DNA of 64,000 nt from Streptomyces sp. TRM68367 (GTDB lineage: Bacteria > Actinomycetota > Actinomycetes > Streptomycetales > Streptomycetaceae), in contig NZ_JACTVI010000033.1 of the NCBI RefSeq assembly GCF_014495685.1, positions 1-64,000 on the forward strand. The letters run 5' to 3'. This document shows, piece after piece, positions 60,530 to 64,000 of the stretch (its first letter is position 1; each line of letters opens with the position of its first letter). The notes under the pieces were generated by a model. The model did no database searches and was not told where the DNA came from. It saw only the letters and a list, made by a program, of their open reading frames with translations. A program made the translations under genes and the position numbers.

Positions 60530-61914
60530 TTCTGGACCACCTGGTTGTCCGTGGCGTCCTTGAGTGCGTCGTCGTAGCCGCTCGCGGCGTCCGCCACCGA
60601 CATGTCGCCCGTCGTCACGCCCTCCATCGCCTCCTGGATGGCGGTGGAGACCTTCGGGTACGCCGGGAAGGCGGGCCGGTAGTGCGTGCTGGCGACGAGG
60701 TCCGTGAAGAACTTGATGCCGGGCTGGGCCCTGACGTACGCCGGGTCGTTCGCGACGTCCTCACGGACCGCGATGCCGGAGTTGGCGATGTACCACTTCT
60801 GGGCGTTGGTCTTGCTCTGCATGGTCTTGAGGAACTCGAAGGCCAGGTCCGGGTTGCCTGCCTTGTCCGGGATCGACCAGGTCCAGCCGCCGGACATGCT
60901 CACCTTGCCGGGCGCCTGGCCGCGCTGCGTCGGCATGGCCGCGAGCCCCAGCTCCTTCGACCACTCCGGCCACTCGTGGCCGCTGCCCGCCAGCCAGTCC
61001 TGCGGCAGCCAGGAGCCGTCCAGGGCGATGCCGAGCTTGCCCTGCGGGAGCCACTCGCCGCGCACCCGGGTCATGACGTTGGGGTCGAGGGCGTCGGCCA
61101 CGTCGGGGCCGAGCTTCTCCTTGTAGACCGTCTCGACGAACGCGAGGGCGTCCTCGAAGCCCTGCCCGGCGGTGCGCCACTTCTTCGACGCGCGGTCGTA
61201 GAGCGGATCGCCGCCGGCGTCGCCCGTGCCGTAGAGCAGCATCTCGAAGGTCTGCATGGTGGCGGCCTCGCCGACGGGCTTGCCGGTGTAGACGTTCAGC
61301 GGGATGACGCCGGGCACCTTCTCCTTGATCGCGCGGGCCGCGTCGAGGACGTCGTCCCAGGTCTTCGGCTGCCAGTCGGCGGGCAGGCCGGCCTTGGCGA
61401 AGATGTCCCTGCTGAACCACAGGCCGCGCGTGTCCGTGCCGTCCGGGACGCCGTACGTCTTGCCGTCCTGGCCCCTGGCGGCGTCCTTCGCCGTGTCGAC
61501 GAACCGGTTCCAGTCCGGCCACTTGGCGAGATACGGGTCGAGGGGCTTGAGGTAGCCGCTGGTGATGTCGGAGTTGATGAGGAAGGTGTCCTCGTAGACC
61601 AGGTCCGGGGCGGTCCTGGGGGAGCGGAGCATCTGCTGGAGCTTGGTGTAGTACTCCGAGTCCGGGGCCTTGATCGGGACGAACTCGACCTTCTTGCCGG
61701 GGTTGGCCTTCTCGAACTGCTTCTTGATGTCCGCGAGGTAGGTGTCCATCACCTTGATGGAGTTGTCCGTGGACTGTTTGAAGGAGACCTTCACCGTGTC
61801 CGGGTCGCTGCCCGAGCCACCGCCGCAGGCGGTCAGGGTGGTGGCGGCGAGGGTGAGGGTGAGGGTGACGAGGGCCGAGCGTCGAGTGGTACGGCGGTGG
61901 GGGCGCACGGGCAC
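60526..61914 (-). CDS. extracellular sugar-binding lipoprotein of an ABC importer
   Basis: A 462-residue lipoprotein. The signal ends in LTAC with Cys30, followed by GGGSGSDPDTVKVSFKQSTD. It has the SBP_bac_1 fold (LKPLDPYLAKWPDWNRFVDT, YGVPDGTDTRGLWFSRDIFA). It collects the substrate outside and hands it to the two permeases. GGAGG precedes the ATG. Substrate unknown; the glycoside hydrolase downstream suggests a polysaccharide product. Confidence 0.93.
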   Translation of the reverse strand: MPVRPHRRTTRRSALVTLTLTLAATTLTACGGGSGSDPDTVKVSFKQSTDNSIKVMDTYLADIKKQFEKANPGKKVEFVPIKAPDSEYYTKLQQMLRSPRTAPDLVYEDTFLINSDITSGYLKPLDPYLAKWPDWNRFVDTAKDAARGQDGKTYGVPDGTDTRGLWFSRDIFAKAGLPADWQPKTWDDVLDAARAIKEKVPGVIPLNVYTGKPVGEAATMQTFEMLLYGTGDAGGDPLYDRASKKWRTAGQGFEDALAFVETVYKEKLGPDVADALDPNVMTRVRGEWLPQGKLGIALDGSWLPQDWLAGSGHEWPEWSKELGLAAMPTQRGQAPGKVSMSGGWTWSIPDKAGNPDLAFEFLKTMQSKTNAQKWYIANSGIAVREDVANDPAYVRAQPGIKFFTDLVASTHYRPAFPAYPKVSTAIQEAMEGVTTGDMSVADAASGYDDALKDATDNQVVQK

Positions 61915-61961
61915 GACCTCCTACGGGCGCACGTCGTTGTGGCCGGGATGGCTGCTCGGTG

Positions 61962-61991
61962 AAGGTAGGAGCGGTGGTCTAGTCAGGTCAA
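61962..61991 (-). promoter_or_regulatory. promoter of the sugar importer with an operator-like core
   Basis: On the minus strand TTGACC (61991-61986) and TACCTT (61967-61962) are 18 bases apart, a fair vegetative promoter, with the importer start 47 bases further on. The spacer contains CTAGACCACC (plus strand GGTGGTCTAG), which resembles half of the DasR-type site TGGTCTAGACCA. A repressor bound there would cover the promoter. The remainder of the 61915-62308 gap is described by the next entry. Confidence 0.45.
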
Positions 61992-62184
61992 TGCGTGTGC
62001 GGGGGCTGCTTGCTTCGGCTGGAGGAGGTGGTGGTCGTCTTCCGCGCGCAGGGTTGTTCTGGGCGGCGGCGTCGCTGTCACCGAAGACACCTAATAGGGC
62101 CTAGGGAGGTACTGCTGTGCCGGGGCCCGCCAGTACTCCTCTCCTGAGCCGCGGGCCCCGCCTCGCGGCCGTAGCGTGGAAGGC

Positions 62185-62262
62185 ATGGAGCCCAACAGTG
62201 AGATCCGCGAGTTCTCGCAGTCCCGCAGGGCCCGGATCACCCCAACGAACCGGCTTGGCGTG
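62185..62262 (+). pseudogene. 5' scrap of an MmyB-like XRE regulator gene
   Basis: GGAAGG precedes an ATG at 62185 that begins MEPNSEIREFSQSRRARITP. This is the characteristic N-terminus of MmyB-type regulators (NSEIREFLxSRRARITPEQ). After TNRLGVLLP the similarity ends and the frame runs into the antisense of the glycoside hydrolase gene. About 26 codons survive; the rest was replaced. The upstream sequence still looks like its promoter (TAGCGT). Confidence 0.6.
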
Positions 62263-62308
62263 CTTCTTCCTCGGGGTGTCGGCCCGGACCGGGTCGGGCG
62301 GACTGCGG

Positions 62309-63844
62309 TTACGGGGCCGCTGCCTCCTCGGTGGTGAGGAAGCGGAGGTTCTGCACGTGCTCGTTGGCGAACATGGGCACGCCGTCCGAGGCCAGGTACC
62401 AGCGCGGCTTGCCCCCGCTGTCGCGGATCACCCTGCCGTTGACGCGGAGGTTCTCGAAGGTGACGTCCTTGATGACGTGGTCGGCGTCGAGGCCGATCAG
62501 CAGTGAGGGTCCGGCATTCCTGCCGTTGTAGGTGAGGTCCTTGATGTAGACGGACTCGATGCCGCGGCCGGGTGCGGTGTTCCACTTCGGGTTGTAGGTG
62601 ACGTGCATCTGCACGAGCTGGCCCCAGCGGAAGTCCTCGACGCGGATGTTGTCGAACCTGACGTCCCGGACGATGTTGCCGTCGCCGGGATTGATGGCGA
62701 TGCAGCCCTGGGCGTTCATCTGTGGCTCACGGTGGTCGAGGATGTCGATGTTCTCGAAGTTCAGGTTCTCCAGCACCTCGAGGTTGTCGGGGTCGGGGTT
62801 GCCGTGCACGGCCATGTTGATCGGGTGGGCCACGTCGGCCCAGAGGGAGCAGTTCTTGACGGTGATGTTGCGGGTGTCGCCGTAGAAGTCCCAGCGGTGG
62901 GTGTAGAGGGCGATGGAGTCGTCGGAGGTGCGCAGGAAGCAGCCGTCGATCGTGACGTTCTCGGAGCAGTACAGCTGGATGCCGTCGCCCCAGCCCTGGT
63001 GGCTGAAGGCTCGCAGGTTCCTGATGGTGAGGTTCTGCGACTCGGCGATGCGGATGTTCTCGTACCGGGGGTTGAGGATCGTGATGCCGTCGATCGTGAT
63101 GTTCTCGCACTTGCGGATGAACATCGCGCCCACTTTGGAGTTGTAGAGGACGCCGCGGCCGGTCAGCCGGGAGTTTTCCACCTCCTCGAATCGCACGAAC
63201 GCCTTGAGGACCGCGCCGGGGGCAAGGTAGACGGTGGTGTGGCTGGGCACCGTCAGCTCCCCGTTGGCGGGCGTGTGGAAGCCGGGCCCGAAGTACATGA
63301 CGTTCTTGTCGCTCTCGGCGGGTGGGTTCTCCTCGAGGGGGTTCGCGAACAGGTGCAGGCAGTCGAAGATCTTGTCGTCGACCTGGACGACGATGTTGCG
63401 GGGCCGGTCCAGGGTGAAGCGCGCGGTGCTGCCCAGCACCTCGGGCGTAATGCCGTACGAGTCCGGGCGCACGCGGAACTTCTCGGCGCCGCCCGGGTTG
63501 TAGGTGACCTCGACCTCGACGGTGCCGGAGAAGTCGAACATGGCCAGGGAGGAGTTCTGGGCCGTGTTCCTGCCGGTGACGGGATCGATCAGCGCGAGCT
63601 TGGGCTGGTGAACGCCGAGTCTCTGCCAACTGCCGCCGACCGGCCGGACCTTCACGGTGAAGGAGTTGCTGACCGGCACCTGCGGAAGGGGCGGATGGAT
63701 GACAACCGTGTCCCCCGCGGAACCGGCGTCCGCGGCTGTGGGCGTGGCGGCGTGGGCGGTGCCCGCGACACCGGTGGCCAAGCTGCCTGCAGCGAGGGCG
63801 CCGGCGGCCTGGAGGGCGGTTCGCCGGGACAGGGGTGAGCTCAT
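62309..63844 (-). CDS. Tat-exported beta-helix glycoside hydrolase (GH28/GH49 type)
   Basis: A 511-residue secreted enzyme. The Tat signal is SPLSRRTALQAAGALAAGSL with cleavage after AHA. An N-terminal beta-sandwich (about residues 40-180) is followed by a right-handed parallel beta-helix with repeated xxNITIxGxxxxNP units (CENITIDGITILNPRYENIR, NLTIRNLRAFSHQGWGDGIQ). WGDGIQ and TSDDSIALY supply the acidic residues expected of clan GH-N enzymes (polygalacturonase or dextranase). The sandwich-plus-helix layout favours the GH49/dextranase-like side. AAGGAG precedes ATG 63844. The importer upstream could take up its products. Bases 63845-64000 hold its promoter region; no other gene is seen. Confidence 0.88.
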   Translation of the reverse strand: MSSPLSRRTALQAAGALAAGSLATGVAGTAHAATPTAADAGSAGDTVVIHPPLPQVPVSNSFTVKVRPVGGSWQRLGVHQPKLALIDPVTGRNTAQNSSLAMFDFSGTVEVEVTYNPGGAEKFRVRPDSYGITPEVLGSTARFTLDRPRNIVVQVDDKIFDCLHLFANPLEENPPAESDKNVMYFGPGFHTPANGELTVPSHTTVYLAPGAVLKAFVRFEEVENSRLTGRGVLYNSKVGAMFIRKCENITIDGITILNPRYENIRIAESQNLTIRNLRAFSHQGWGDGIQLYCSENVTIDGCFLRTSDDSIALYTHRWDFYGDTRNITVKNCSLWADVAHPINMAVHGNPDPDNLEVLENLNFENIDILDHREPQMNAQGCIAINPGDGNIVRDVRFDNIRVEDFRWGQLVQMHVTYNPKWNTAPGRGIESVYIKDLTYNGRNAGPSLLIGLDADHVIKDVTFENLRVNGRVIRDSGGKPRWYLASDGVPMFANEHVQNLRFLTTEEAAAP

Positions 63845-64000
63845 GAGGACTCCTTGACGGACGTGGGTGGGTGGGTGGCCGTCTGCGACCGGAGGCGGGG
63901 CCCGGCGGGCCCCCGTACATGCGGGCAGAGCGCCCACCCTTCACAGATGGGGCGTTCGGGTAGCAGGAGGCGTTTGAGGATCAGAGGGACGCTCGGGCCA

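Overview
The window is chromosomal DNA of a Streptomyces species. Base composition is very GC-rich, many genes start with GTG, and codon third positions are almost all G or C. The marker genes are typical of the genus: the coiled-coil cytoskeletal pair filP and scy, the MarR regulator absC, the isobutyryl-CoA mutase gene icmA, and a whiE-type spore-pigment polyketide cluster. From memory, the gene order from about 4.2 kb to 62 kb follows the S. coelicolor block near SCO5380-SCO5430. That correspondence is recollection, not a computed comparison.

Layout. (1) 1-4.2 kb is accessory DNA: a truncated IS3-family element, a decayed stretch, a DUF397/HTH regulator pair, a row of very small genes and a lipoprotein. 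(2) 4.2-5.5 kb is a decayed junction. A truncated cobalamin adenosyltransferase, pieces of an ABC exporter and the tail of its TetR regulator are fused by deletions. (3) 5.6-17.2 kb is conserved: 3-hydroxybutyryl-CoA dehydrogenase, a STAS protein, a membrane NTPase, nucS, small conserved proteins, a luciferase-like oxidoreductase and two tandem paralogous ABC-2 exporters. (4) 17.5-22.6 kb holds filP and scy, which organise polar growth. (5) 22.8-25.6 kb holds the methylmalonyl-CoA epimerase, acetyl-CoA acetyltransferase and MeaB-type GTPase, which link to icmA at 43 kb. (6) 25.8-31.8 kb holds a PepSY protein beside a broken two-component system, absC, three AIM24 paralogues in an operon and two small proteins.

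(7) 31.9-42.2 kb is a type II polyketide island. It has SchA/CurD protein, cupin, KS-alpha, KS-beta, ACP, aromatase and cyclase in one tightly coupled operon. A convergent pair (FAD hydroxylase and amidohydrolase) and a P450/ABM-monooxygenase pair follow. It has no transporter, resistance gene or dedicated regulator, which fits a spore pigment rather than a secreted antibiotic. It lies between genes that I remember as neighbours in S. coelicolor, so it looks inserted or relocated. (8) 42.2-47.7 kb: MarR, DUF3817, icmA with a near-perfect 22-bp palindrome just upstream, a broken recombinase-like gene, TetR and a thioredoxin/TPR protein. (9) 47.7-51.1 kb: a long leader with several strong hairpins precedes a three-gene envelope operon (DUF6230, DUF6114, repeat-rich secreted protein). 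(10) 51.2-57.4 kb: central carbon metabolism, with pyk, pta-ackA and pfkA. (11) 57.4-64 kb: an HTH protein, a PPOX-like flavin protein, a sugar ABC importer whose promoter contains an operator-like sequence, a regulator remnant and a Tat-exported beta-helix glycoside hydrolase.

The window carries unusually many broken genes: IS3 orfB, pduO-type, two ABC genes, TetR, MFS, response regulator, sensor kinase, recombinase and an MmyB-like fragment. Some are clearly deletions. The single-base frameshifts in the kinase could also be assembly errors. I saw no tRNA, rRNA or CRISPR array.
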